Program-made: the position numbers and the translations under genes
The notes under the pieces: generated by a model
The model's database searches: none
The model's input: the letters and a program-made list of their open reading frames with translations, nothing else
What the model was told of the DNA's origin: nothing
Part shown: in pieces, positions 50,583 through 58,557 of the stretch
How positions within the stretch are numbered: position 1 is the stretch's first letter
Layout: each line of letters begins with the position of its first letter
NCBI RefSeq assembly: GCF_003001935.1
Contig: NZ_PVNG01000009.1
Span: 310,001-374,000, forward strand
Reading direction: 5' to 3'
DNA length: 64,000 nt
Source of the DNA: Nonomuraea fuscirosea
GTDB lineage: Bacteria > Actinomycetota > Actinomycetes > Streptosporangiales > Streptosporangiaceae

Positions 50583-51734
50583 CTACGGAAGGGCCAGCAT
50601 GCGGTCCAGGGCGACCTTGGCCCAGTGGGTGGTGTCCTCGTCCACCGTGATCTGGTTGACGACCTCGCCCAGCACCAGCGACTCCAGCGCCCACACCAGG
50701 TGCGGCAGGTCGATCCTGTTCATCGTGGAGCAGTAGCAGACGGTCCGGTCCAGGAACGAGATGTCCTTGTCGGGGAAGGTCTGCGCCAGGCGCTTGACCA
50801 GGTTGAGCTCCGTGCCGATGGCCCAGCTCGACCCCGAGGGGGCCGCCTCCAGCGTCTTGATGATGTGCTCGGTCGAGCCCACGTGGTCGGCCTTGAGCAC
50901 CACCTCGTGCCGGCACTCCGGGTGCACGAGCACGTTGACGCCGGGGATGCGCGCGCGTACGTCGTCCACCGACTCGGCGGTGAAGCGGCCGTGCACCGAG
51001 CAGTGGCCCCGCCACAGGATCATCCTGGCCCGCTCCAGCTGCTCGCGGGTCAGGCCGCCGTTGGGGCGGTGCGGGTTCCACACCACGCAGTCGTCCAGGG
51101 ACATGCCCATCTCCAGCACCGCGGTGTTGCGGCCGAGATGCTGGTCGGGCAGGAACAGCACCTTCTGCCCCCGCGTGAACGCCCAGTCGAGCGCGCGGCG
51201 GGCGTTGGAGGAGGTGCAGACGGCGCCGCCGTTCCTGCCGCAGAACGCCTTGATGTCGGCGCTGGAGTTCATGTACGTGACCGGCACCACCTGGTCGGCC
51301 AGCCCGGCGTCCTCCAGCGCCTCCCAGCACTCCTCGACCTGGTCGAACGTGGCCATGTCCGCCATCGAGCAACCGGCCGCCAGGTCGGGCAGGACCACCT
51401 TCTGGCCCGCGCCCGTCAGGATGTCGGCGGACTCGGCCATGAAGTGCACGCCGCAGAAGACGATGAACTCGGCCCCGGGCCGCGCCGCCGCCTGCTGGGC
51501 CAGCTTGAACGAGTCGCCCGTCACGTCGGCGAACTGGATGACCTCGTCACGCTGGTAGTGATGGCCGAGCACGAACAGGCGGTCGCCGAGCGCCTCCTTG
51601 GCCTTGCGGGCCCGTTCCACCAGGCCGGGGTCGGAGGCCGGCGGCAGCTCGCCGGGACAGTCGACCCCCTTCTCGCTGTGCGGATCGGCGCCCCGGCCGA
51701 GCACGAAGAGCGGCAGTCCAGTCTGGGTGGCCAT
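50583..51734 (-). CDS. nadA: Quinolinate synthase
   Basis: 383 residues; AAGGGGGT precedes the ATG by seven bases. NadA condenses iminoaspartate with dihydroxyacetone phosphate to quinolinate using a 4Fe-4S cluster. Motifs: VLGHHYQRDEVIQFADVTGD, FCGVHFMAESADIL, PVTYMNSSADIKAFCGRNGG, LFLPDQHLGRNTA and the C-terminal VCYCSTMNRIDL. No nadB or nadC genes are adjacent in the window. A palindromic operator lies just upstream at 51748-51766. Confidence 0.96.
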   Translation of the reverse strand: MATQTGLPLFVLGRGADPHSEKGVDCPGELPPASDPGLVERARKAKEALGDRLFVLGHHYQRDEVIQFADVTGDSFKLAQQAAARPGAEFIVFCGVHFMAESADILTGAGQKVVLPDLAAGCSMADMATFDQVEECWEALEDAGLADQVVPVTYMNSSADIKAFCGRNGGAVCTSSNARRALDWAFTRGQKVLFLPDQHLGRNTAVLEMGMSLDDCVVWNPHRPNGGLTREQLERARMILWRGHCSVHGRFTAESVDDVRARIPGVNVLVHPECRHEVVLKADHVGSTEHIIKTLEAAPSGSSWAIGTELNLVKRLAQTFPDKDISFLDRTVCYCSTMNRIDLPHLVWALESLVLGEVVNQITVDEDTTHWAKVALDRMLALP

Positions 51735-51747
51735 GGCAGTACCCCCT

Positions 51748-51766
51748 TATCGTCGTTATGACGATA
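51748..51766. promoter_or_regulatory. Palindromic operator upstream of nadA
   Basis: TATCGTC (51748-51754) and GACGATA (51760-51766) pair perfectly around GTTAT, 13 bases upstream of the nadA start. It probably binds a repressor of NAD synthesis genes; the identity (for example NrtR-type) cannot be read here. Confidence 0.55.
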
Positions 51767-51898
51767 CCCATCATGACACACGGATAAATGTGGTCATTCC
51801 GGGGGATGGGGCCCCGGGAATGTGTGGCATCGCCCAGGTGTTGGTAGCGTCATTAGCAAGGACGTCGAAAACAGACAGCCGGGTTAGGGAGTCAGCAG

Positions 51899-52252
51899 AT
51901 GACGGTTGAGAGCAGCGAGACCACGGCACAGGGCCTGATCCTGACTGACGCGGCCGCCGCCAAGGTCAAGAACCTGCTCGAACAGCAGGGCGAAGAAGGT
52001 CTGCAGCTGCGGGTCGCCGTGCAGCCGGGAGGTTGCTCCGGCCTGCGCTACCAGCTCTTCTTCGACGACCGTTCGATGGACGGCGACGTCGTGTCGGACT
52101 TCGGCGGCGTCAGCGTGGTCACCGACCGGATGAGCGCCCCCTACCTGATGGGCGCCTCCATCGACTTCGTCGACACGATCGAGAAGCAGGGCTTCACGAT
52201 CGACAACCCCAACGCCACGGGCTCGTGCGCCTGTGGTGACTCGTTCAACTAG
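51899..52252 (+). CDS. IscA/ErpA-like iron-sulfur carrier (HesB family)
   Basis: 117 residues; AGGGAG lies eight bases upstream. The three family cysteines are present in PGGCSGLRY and GSCACGDSF, and the fold begins LTDAAAAKVKNLLEQQGEEG. A-type carriers pass Fe-S clusters to target enzymes. Divergent from nadA, whose product needs a cluster, and followed by an adenosine-kinase-like gene as in mycobacteria. Confidence 0.93.
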   Translation: MTVESSETTAQGLILTDAAAAKVKNLLEQQGEEGLQLRVAVQPGGCSGLRYQLFFDDRSMDGDVVSDFGGVSVVTDRMSAPYLMGASIDFVDTIEKQGFTIDNPNATGSCACGDSFN

Positions 52253-52359
52253 AACGGGTCGCCCGCGGCCGGCAGGTCCCGCTCGCCTTTGTGCGTGCGG
52301 GACCTTCGCGTATCCTCGTGGGGCTCATTGGCCTGCTGACAACGAGGAAGAAGAATCCC

Positions 52360-53346
52360 GTGCGCATCGCCGTAACCGGCTCCATCGCGACAGATCACCT
52401 GATGACCTTCCCTGGGAGCTTCGGCGACCAGCTCATCGCCGAGCAACTCGATCGGGTGTCGCTCTCTTTCCTGGTCGATGACCTCCAGATCCGCCGTGGC
52501 GGCTGCGCCGCGAACATCGCCTTCGGAATGGCCTGTCTCGGCCTCAAGCCGATCCTCGTGGGGGCGGTCGGCAACGACTTCGCCGACTACCGCTCGTGGC
52601 TGGAGCGCCATGGCGTCGAGTGCGGCTCCGTGCACGTCTCGGAGACCCAGCACACCGCCCGCTTCCTGTGCACCACGGACGAGAACCACAACCAGATCGC
52701 CTCGTTCTACACCGGCGCCATGGCCGAGGCGCGGCTCATCGAGCTGCAGCCCGTGGCCGACCGCCTGGGCAGCCTCGACCTGGTCCTGATCAGCCCCAAC
52801 GACCCCGACGCCATGCTGCGTCACGCCGACGAGTGCCGCCAGCGCGGCATCCCGTTCGCCGCCGACATCTCCCAGCAGCTGGCCCGGATGGAGGACGAGC
52901 AGATCCGCCAGCTCGTCGACGGCGCCGCCTACCTGTTCAGCAACGACTACGAGAAGGGGCTCATCGAGCAGAAGACCGGCTGGTCCCACGAGGAGATCCT
53001 CGGCCGGGTCGGCGTCCGGATCACCACGCTCGGCCCCAAGGGCGCCGTCATCGACCGCCAGGGCGAGCCGTCCATCCAGGTCGCCCCCGCCCCAGAGCGG
53101 GGCAAGGCCGACCCCACCGGCGTCGGCGACGCCTTCCGCGCCGGGTTCCTGGCCGGCGTGGCCTGGGGCCTGCCGCTGGAGCGGTGCGGGCAGATCGGCA
53201 ACCTGACCGCCACCCACGTGCTGGAGCGCGTGGGCGGCCAGGAGTACGAGCTCGGGCAGAAGGCGTTCCTGGACCGGTTCGGCGCCGCGTACGGCGCGGA
53301 GGCCGAGGCGGAGATCGCCCCCCACGTCCGCTGCTACCACCCCTGA
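52360..53346 (+). CDS. PfkB-family carbohydrate/adenosine kinase
   Basis: 328 residues from GTG 52360; the frame opens at 52291 but without support. The glycine motif is RRGGCAANIAFGMACLG and the catalytic motif DPTGVGDAFRAGFLAG, with Asp as base. Its place after the IscA-like gene and near ctaC matches the mycobacterial adenosine kinase locus, so adenosine kinase is the best guess; a sugar kinase remains possible. Ends at a hairpin at 53363-53388 shared with the convergent CBS gene. Confidence 0.88.
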   Translation: MRIAVTGSIATDHLMTFPGSFGDQLIAEQLDRVSLSFLVDDLQIRRGGCAANIAFGMACLGLKPILVGAVGNDFADYRSWLERHGVECGSVHVSETQHTARFLCTTDENHNQIASFYTGAMAEARLIELQPVADRLGSLDLVLISPNDPDAMLRHADECRQRGIPFAADISQQLARMEDEQIRQLVDGAAYLFSNDYEKGLIEQKTGWSHEEILGRVGVRITTLGPKGAVIDRQGEPSIQVAPAPERGKADPTGVGDAFRAGFLAGVAWGLPLERCGQIGNLTATHVLERVGGQEYELGQKAFLDRFGAAYGAEAEAEIAPHVRCYHP

Positions 53347-53362
53347 GCCGGAGAACGTGAGA

Positions 53363-53388
53363 CGGGCCGCCCCTCATGGGACGGCCCG
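53363..53388. terminator. Bidirectional terminator hairpin
   Basis: CGGGCCG (53363-53369) and CGGCCCG (53382-53388) enclose a second CCC/GGG stem, between the convergent kinase and CBS genes. Confidence 0.6.
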
Positions 53389-53442
53389 CCACAGGACCGC
53401 CGGCCCGTCCGGCCGCCGTCAGGACGCCTGCCGAACGGCGTT

Positions 53443-53877
53443 TCAGCCCATGGCGTAGACGCGGTGCACGAACTCGGCGAGATCGCCGTCGGGCAGGTGC
53501 CTGGCCAGGTCCGCCTCGGTGATCATGCCGACGATGCGGCCGTTCTCCATCACCGGCAGGCGCTTGATCCGGTGCTCCTCCATCCGGGCCAGCGCCTCCT
53601 CCACGGTCGCGTCCGACGGCACCCAGACCAGCCCGACGGCCAGCTCGCCCGCCGTCACGCGGGACGGATCGTGACCGGCCGCGACACACTTCAGCACGAT
53701 GTCGCGGTCGGTGATGATGCCGGTGACGCGGTCGTCCGGCCCGCAGACGGGCAGGGCGCCCACGTTGCTCTCGCGCATCATCTGCGCCGCCCGGTCAAGG
53801 GTCTCGTGCGCCGCGATGCACTCCGCGCCCGTGCTCATGACGTCGCGGGCGGTCTCGTGCGGATTTCCGCTGATCAT
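53443..53877 (-). CDS. Two-CBS-domain protein
   Basis: 144 residues; a GGGGGGA ribosome site precedes the ATG. Two CBS motifs: ARDVMSTGAECIAAHETLDR with VTGIITDRDIVL, and VWVPSDATVEEALARMEEHR with IVGMITEADLAR. It resembles hypoxic response protein 1 (Rv2626c) of mycobacteria in length and layout. CBS pairs bind adenosine nucleotides; the role here is unknown. It lies next to the tusA-desulfurase pair on the same strand. Confidence 0.92.
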   Translation of the reverse strand: MISGNPHETARDVMSTGAECIAAHETLDRAAQMMRESNVGALPVCGPDDRVTGIITDRDIVLKCVAAGHDPSRVTAGELAVGLVWVPSDATVEEALARMEEHRIKRLPVMENGRIVGMITEADLARHLPDGDLAEFVHRVYAMG

Positions 53878-53967
53878 GACTTCCCCCCGGTTGTCGATGA
53901 CTCCTCAAGGGAAGGCCCTACCCGCTGTGCGGGCGTGAATCGGCTGGTGAGCGACAGGCCGGAGATT

Positions 53968-54213
53968 TCAGTAGTTGCGCCGCACGTGGATCGCCCAGCC
54001 GCCCTCAGGCAGCTCGTACGACCCCACGTGCCGATGCGACTTCAGCCTGCACCACGCCGGCACGTCCGTGTAGGCCGCGGGATCGTCGGCCAGCACGGCC
54101 ACCACGGCGTTCAGCGGAACGTAGTTGATCTGCTCGGCGAGCATGATGATCGGGATCGGGCACTTCTTGCCGAGCGCGTCGATGGTCAAAGCCGGCTGGG
54201 TAACCTCGGTCAT
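53968..54213 (-). CDS. TusA-like sulfurtransferase
   Basis: 81 residues. The CPxP motif is DALGKKCPIPIIMLAEQI, with the cysteine that carries persulfide sulfur. The ATG overlaps the desulfurase stop (ATGA, 54210-54213), so the two are co-translated, and sulfur transfer from desulfurase to TusA is very likely. The C-terminus (WAIHVRRNY) is longer than the minimal fold. Confidence 0.93.
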   Translation of the reverse strand: MTEVTQPALTIDALGKKCPIPIIMLAEQINYVPLNAVVAVLADDPAAYTDVPAWCRLKSHRHVGSYELPEGGWAIHVRRNY

Positions 54214-55352
54214 GCGACTCCCGCGTCCTGCCGGATCCGGCGCACCAGGTCGGGCAGCGCGGCGAGGAAGGCGTCGACCTCGTCCGCGCGGGTCCCCCTG
54301 GGCAGCGACACCCGGACATTGCCATGCGTCAGCACGCCCATCGCCTCTAGGACGTGCGATGGACGAAGCGTACTAGCGGTGCACGAACTTCCGGACGATA
54401 CGGCGAAGCCCGCCTTGTCGAGCTCGGTCAGCAGCGCCTCCCCGTCGACGTACAGGCACGAGAAGGTCACGATGTGCGGGGCCCGGCCGACGGGGTCGCC
54501 GATGACCTCCACGTCGGGGACGGTCTCCTTGACCCTGGTCCTGATCCGGTCGACGAGCGCGGAGAGCCGCGCCTGCTCCCGCTCCGCCTCGGCGCGCACC
54601 GCGCGCAGGGCCGCGGCGGCCGCGACGACGGCGGGCACGTTCTCGAAGCCCGGCACCCGCCGCCGCTCCCGCTCGTCCTCCGGCAGGAACGAGCGGAACC
54701 GCGTGCCCTTCCGCACCGCCAGCACACCCACCCCGGCCGGGCCGCCCCACTTGTGGGCGCTGGCCGCCAGCACCGACCAGCCGGGCGGGATCGGCATCCG
54801 GCCCGCCGTCTGCGCCGCGTCCACCAGCAGCGGAACGCCGTGCGCGCGGCAGGCCCCGGCCGCCTCGGCCACCGGCTGGGTGGTGCCGACCTCGTGGTTG
54901 GCCGTCTGCAGGCAGGCCAGCGCCGTGCCGGGCGCGGCGACCGCCTCGGCGAAGCGCGCCAGGTCCACCCGCCCGCTCAGGTCGACGCCCACCGTCTCGA
55001 CCGTGCCGCCCTCGCGTTCGTGCACCTGGCCCGCGTGCAGCACGCTGGAGTGCTCGACCGCGCTCGTCACCAGGTGGCGTCCGGCCCTGCGTCTTCCGTG
55101 TAGGGTGCCGAGCACGCCGAGATGCACGGCCTGCGTGCCCGACGCGGTGAACGACACCTCGTCAGGACGCGCGCCGAGCGCCTCGGCCACGTCCGTGCGG
55201 GCCTGTTCGAGCAGCAGGTGAGCGCGGCGGGCCGCTCCGTAGAGTCTCGCCGGATCGGCCCAGCCGGCGTCGATCGCCGCCAGCAGCGCCTCGCGCGCCT
55301 GGGGGTGGAGCGGCTCGCTGGAAGCCGCGTCGAAGTAGGCCACGGGATACAT
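54210..55352 (-). CDS. Cysteine desulfurase (IscS/NifS-like, class V aminotransferase)
   Basis: 380 residues from ATG 55352. PLP lysine in ASAHKWGGPAGVGVL, persulfide cysteine in SSGSSCTASTLRPSHVL, and YFDAASSEPLHPQAREALLA at the start. It takes sulfur from cysteine. Coupled to TusA downstream; an IscA-like carrier and nadA lie within 4 kb. Divergent from ctaC. Confidence 0.94.
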   Translation of the reverse strand: MYPVAYFDAASSEPLHPQAREALLAAIDAGWADPARLYGAARRAHLLLEQARTDVAEALGARPDEVSFTASGTQAVHLGVLGTLHGRRRAGRHLVTSAVEHSSVLHAGQVHEREGGTVETVGVDLSGRVDLARFAEAVAAPGTALACLQTANHEVGTTQPVAEAAGACRAHGVPLLVDAAQTAGRMPIPPGWSVLAASAHKWGGPAGVGVLAVRKGTRFRSFLPEDERERRRVPGFENVPAVVAAAAALRAVRAEAEREQARLSALVDRIRTRVKETVPDVEVIGDPVGRAPHIVTFSCLYVDGEALLTELDKAGFAVSSGSSCTASTLRPSHVLEAMGVLTHGNVRVSLPRGTRADEVDAFLAALPDLVRRIRQDAGVA

Positions 55353-55408
55353 CGTCCCACTTCCGGCGCCATCGAGGGGTCGAGAGGTAGGGCGAGGCAC
55401 CCGCACGC

Positions 55409-55483
55409 TAATGTGTCTGCTTGTCAGTCTGTGCTTGATGCAGAAAACAGCAATACGAGCGCCCAAGGGAGAGACTCTTGGGC
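55409..55483 (+). promoter_or_regulatory. Probable ctaC promoter and leader hairpin
   Basis: TAATGT at 55409-55414 is a good -10 box, giving a leader of about 85 bases before the GTG. Within it GCCCAAGGG and CTCTTGGGC (55461-55483) form a nine-pair stem with a five-base loop. No T-tract follows, so it is not a plain terminator; it could affect stability or translation. Confidence 0.5.
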
Positions 55484-55506
55484 TTCATCTGTGGGGTAGG
55501 CGATCC

Positions 55507-56337
55507 GTGAGTCCGACTCGCCGTACGACGCGGCGTTCGTTGGCCCGGCGCAGGGTGCCACGAGCCGCCGCTTTGGCGTTGCTGCTGGCCACTGCTACGG
55601 CGTGTGCTAATGACGTCCCCGAGGCCAACTGGTCTCGCGGCCTTCTTCCTGACCACATCACCGAAGAGGCCGGTGTGGTGCAGAGCCTGTGGAACGGGGC
55701 CTGGATCGCCGCACTCGCCACGGGCGCGGTCGTCATCGTGCTGATCCTGTGGGCGTCGTTCTTCCATCGCAAGCGCAGGGCCAAGGCCGAGCTGCCGCCG
55801 CAGGTGCGTTACAACCTGCCGATCGAGATGCTCTACACCCTGATCCCGCTGGTCATGGTGTCGGTGTTCTTCTTCTTCACCGCCCGCGACAGCGAGGTGC
55901 TGTCCAAGGTCGACGGCGACGCCACGGTCAAGGTCAAGGTCGAGGCGTACCAGTGGAGCTGGCGCTTCACCACGACCGTCAACGGCAAGACGCTGCCGCC
56001 GGTCGCGGGTGTGCCGGTGAACGACTTCCACCAGGGCCCGCAGCTGGTCCTGCCGACGAAGACGAAGGTCGAGTTCGACCTGTCGACCGACGACGTCATC
56101 CACTCGTTCTGGGTGCCGGAGTTCCTGTTCAAGCGTGACGTGATCCCCGGCATCCCCGAGGACAACCCCGGCCGCAAGTTCCAGATCAACACGCTCGACA
56201 GGACCGGCGTCTTCGCCGGCCGCTGCGCCGAGCTCTGCGGCGTCGACCACAGCCGGATGCTCTTCTCGGTGAAGCTCGTAGACAAGCCGGACTGGGACCA
56301 GTACCTCGCGACCCAACAGGCTGGGAGTGCCCAGTGA
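55507..56337 (+). CDS. ctaC: Cytochrome c oxidase subunit II
   Basis: 276 residues from GTG 55507, chosen because the N-terminus then reads MSPTRRTTRRSL like streptomycete CtaC; an in-frame ATG lies at 55438. A signal-like helix ends in LATATAC, a possible but imperfect lipobox. Two membrane helices follow, then the CuA domain with HSFWVPEF, CAELCGVDHSRM (two Cys, His, Met) and YQWSWRF. It accepts electrons for the aa3 oxidase. Overlaps ctaD by GTGA. Confidence 0.96.
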   Translation: MSPTRRTTRRSLARRRVPRAAALALLLATATACANDVPEANWSRGLLPDHITEEAGVVQSLWNGAWIAALATGAVVIVLILWASFFHRKRRAKAELPPQVRYNLPIEMLYTLIPLVMVSVFFFFTARDSEVLSKVDGDATVKVKVEAYQWSWRFTTTVNGKTLPPVAGVPVNDFHQGPQLVLPTKTKVEFDLSTDDVIHSFWVPEFLFKRDVIPGIPEDNPGRKFQINTLDRTGVFAGRCAELCGVDHSRMLFSVKLVDKPDWDQYLATQQAGSAQ

Positions 56338-57998
56338 CCGCCATCCACGAACCACTGACGACAGCGCCGGTCAGGCCCATCACCAAGGGCCAGATCATCG
56401 CCAAGTGGATGTCCTCGACTGATCACAAGATCATCGGGCACATGTACCTGATCACGTCGTTCGCCTTCTTCCTGATCGGCGGCGTCATGGCGCTGATCAT
56501 GCGGGCCGAGCTGGCGCAGCCCGGCCTGCAGATCACCAGCAACGAGCAGTTCAACCAGCTGTTCACCATGCACGGCACGATCATGCTGCTGATGTTCGCG
56601 ACGCCGCTGTTCGCCGGCTTCGCCAACGAGCTGATGCCGCTGCAGATCGGCGCCCCCGACGTGGCGTTCCCGCGCCTCAACATGGTCAGCTACTGGCTCT
56701 ACCTGTTCGGCAGCCTCATCGCCGTGTCGGGCTTCTTCACCCCGGGCGGCGCGGCCTCGTTCGGCTGGTTCGCCTACACGCCGCTGTCCAACGCGATCAA
56801 CTCGCCCGGCATCGGCGGCGACCTGTGGATCATGGGTCTGGCGCTGTCCGGCCTCGGCACGATCCTCGGCGCGGTGAACTTCATCACCACCATCATCTGC
56901 ATGCGCGCGCCCGGCATGACCATGTTCCGGATGCCGATCTTCACCTGGAACATCCTGCTGACCAGCATGCTCGTGCTGATGGCCTTCCCGGTGCTGGCCG
57001 CCGCGCTGCTGGCGCTGGAGTCGGACCGGAAACTGGGCACCCACATCTTCACCTCGGAGAACGGCGGGGCGCTGCTCTGGCAGCACCTGTTCTGGTTCTT
57101 CGGCCATCCCGAGGTGTACATCATCGCGCTGCCGTTCTTCGGCATCGTCACCGAGGTCCTGCCGGTCTTCAGCCGTAAGCCGATCTTCGGTTACATCAGC
57201 CTCGTGGCCGCGACGATCTCGATCGCGGGCCTGTCCATCACGGTCTGGGCGCACCACATGTTCCCGACCGGGCAGGTGCTGCTGCCGTTCTTCTCGTTCA
57301 TGACGTTCCTCATCGCGGTGCCGACGGGCGTGAAGTTCTTCAACTGGATCGGCACGATGTGGCGAGGCCATCTGAGCTTCGAGTCGCCGATGCTCTTCTC
57401 GGTCGGCTTCCTCATCACGTTCCTCCTGGGCGGCCTGACGGGCGTCATCCTGGCCTCGCCGCCGCTCGACTTCCACATCAGCGACACCTACTTCGTCGTC
57501 GCCCACTTCCACTACGTGGTCTTCGGCACCGTCGTGTTCGCCATGTTCGCCGGGTTCTACTTCTGGTGGCCCAAGTTCACCGGCAAGATGCTCGACGACA
57601 AGCTCGGCAAGCTGCACTTCTGGCTGCTGTTCATCGGCTTCCACCTGACGTTCCTGATCCAGCACTGGCTCGGCATGCTGGGCTTCCCGCGGCGCTACGC
57701 CGACTACAGCCCGGCCGACGGCTTCACCGACCTCAACCTGCTGTCCTCGGTGGGCGCGTTCGTGCTGGGCGCCTCGACGCTGCCGTTCTTCTACAACGTC
57801 TGGAAGACCTGGCGCAGCGCGCCCAAGGTCACCGTGGACGACCCGTGGGGCTACGGCGGCTCGCTCGAATGGGCGACCTCCTGCCCGCCGCCGCGGCACA
57901 ACTTCACCTCGCTGCCGCGGATCCGGTCCGAGCGCCCCGCGTTCGACCTGCACTACCCGCACGCGTCCGCCAAGTCCACCCAGGAGGTCGAGGGCTGA
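56334..57998 (+). CDS. ctaD: Cytochrome c oxidase subunit I
   Basis: 554 residues. Twelve membrane helices with heme and CuB ligands: MHGTIMLLMFATPL (His of heme a), WFFGHPEVYIIALP (CuB His and cross-linked Tyr), VWAHHMF (CuB His pair) and VAHFHYVVFGTVVF (heme His pair). It is the catalytic and proton-pumping subunit. Its last base is shared with the first base of ctaF (TGATG). Confidence 0.98.
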   Translation: MTAIHEPLTTAPVRPITKGQIIAKWMSSTDHKIIGHMYLITSFAFFLIGGVMALIMRAELAQPGLQITSNEQFNQLFTMHGTIMLLMFATPLFAGFANELMPLQIGAPDVAFPRLNMVSYWLYLFGSLIAVSGFFTPGGAASFGWFAYTPLSNAINSPGIGGDLWIMGLALSGLGTILGAVNFITTIICMRAPGMTMFRMPIFTWNILLTSMLVLMAFPVLAAALLALESDRKLGTHIFTSENGGALLWQHLFWFFGHPEVYIIALPFFGIVTEVLPVFSRKPIFGYISLVAATISIAGLSITVWAHHMFPTGQVLLPFFSFMTFLIAVPTGVKFFNWIGTMWRGHLSFESPMLFSVGFLITFLLGGLTGVILASPPLDFHISDTYFVVAHFHYVVFGTVVFAMFAGFYFWWPKFTGKMLDDKLGKLHFWLLFIGFHLTFLIQHWLGMLGFPRRYADYSPADGFTDLNLLSSVGAFVLGASTLPFFYNVWKTWRSAPKVTVDDPWGYGGSLEWATSCPPPRHNFTSLPRIRSERPAFDLHYPHASAKSTQEVEG

Positions 57999-58411
57999 TG
58001 AAGGTCCAGGGTTGGCTCTTCCTGCTGTGCGGCGTCTTCTTCGCCGGCGTCGACATCGCCTACTGGTTCTGGACCAAGGCGGCGACGGGCCACGGTGAGC
58101 CGGTCGGCACCACGGCCATGGCCATCTCGGTCGGCTTCGCGTTCATGGTGGGCTACTACCTGATGTTCACCGCGCGGCGGATCGGCGCGCAGCCGGAGGA
58201 CGACAAGCAGGCCGAGATCAGCGACGGCGCGGGCGAGATCGGCTTCTTCAGCCCGAGCAGCTGGTGGCCGCTGTTCCTCTGCCTGGCGGCGGCCTTCGCC
58301 TTCGCCGGGTTCGTGATCGGCTTCTGGATGTTCCTGATCGGCGTCTTCCTGATCATCATGGCCATGATCGGATTCGTCTTCCAGTACTACCGGGGCCACT
58401 TCTCGCACTGA
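57998..58411 (+). CDS. ctaF: Cytochrome c oxidase subunit IV (actinobacterial)
   Basis: 137 residues with four membrane helices (WLFLLCGVFFAGVDIAYWFW; AISVGFAFMVGYYLMF; FLCLAAAFAFAGFVIGFW; IGVFLIIMAMIGFVFQYY). It matches CtaF, the small subunit of actinobacterial aa3 oxidases, and is translationally coupled to ctaD. A strong terminator follows. Confidence 0.95.
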   Translation: MKVQGWLFLLCGVFFAGVDIAYWFWTKAATGHGEPVGTTAMAISVGFAFMVGYYLMFTARRIGAQPEDDKQAEISDGAGEIGFFSPSSWWPLFLCLAAAFAFAGFVIGFWMFLIGVFLIIMAMIGFVFQYYRGHFSH

Positions 58412-58425
58412 GGCACCACACCTGG

Positions 58426-58465
58426 AGCGGGCGTCTTCCTCTTGAGGAGGGACGCCCGCTTTTTG
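58426..58465 (+). terminator. Intrinsic terminator after ctaCDF
   Basis: AGCGGGCGTC (58426-58435) and GACGCCCGCT (58451-58460) pair perfectly, the loop itself can pair, and TTTTT follows at 58461. Confidence 0.92.
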
Positions 58466-58557
58466 GTGTTCTTTACCAGTGTACGGATGTGGTGAATCAA
58501 TTACTCAGGGTAATAAAGGAGGCGGAAGGGGTTCGATCTCGGGCGAGGGAGTACTTC

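Noticed and set aside
55411..55506. Longer CtaC starting at 55411
   Set aside because: The extra residues resemble no CtaC N-terminus and would include the -10 box; GTG 55507 gives the expected signal region.
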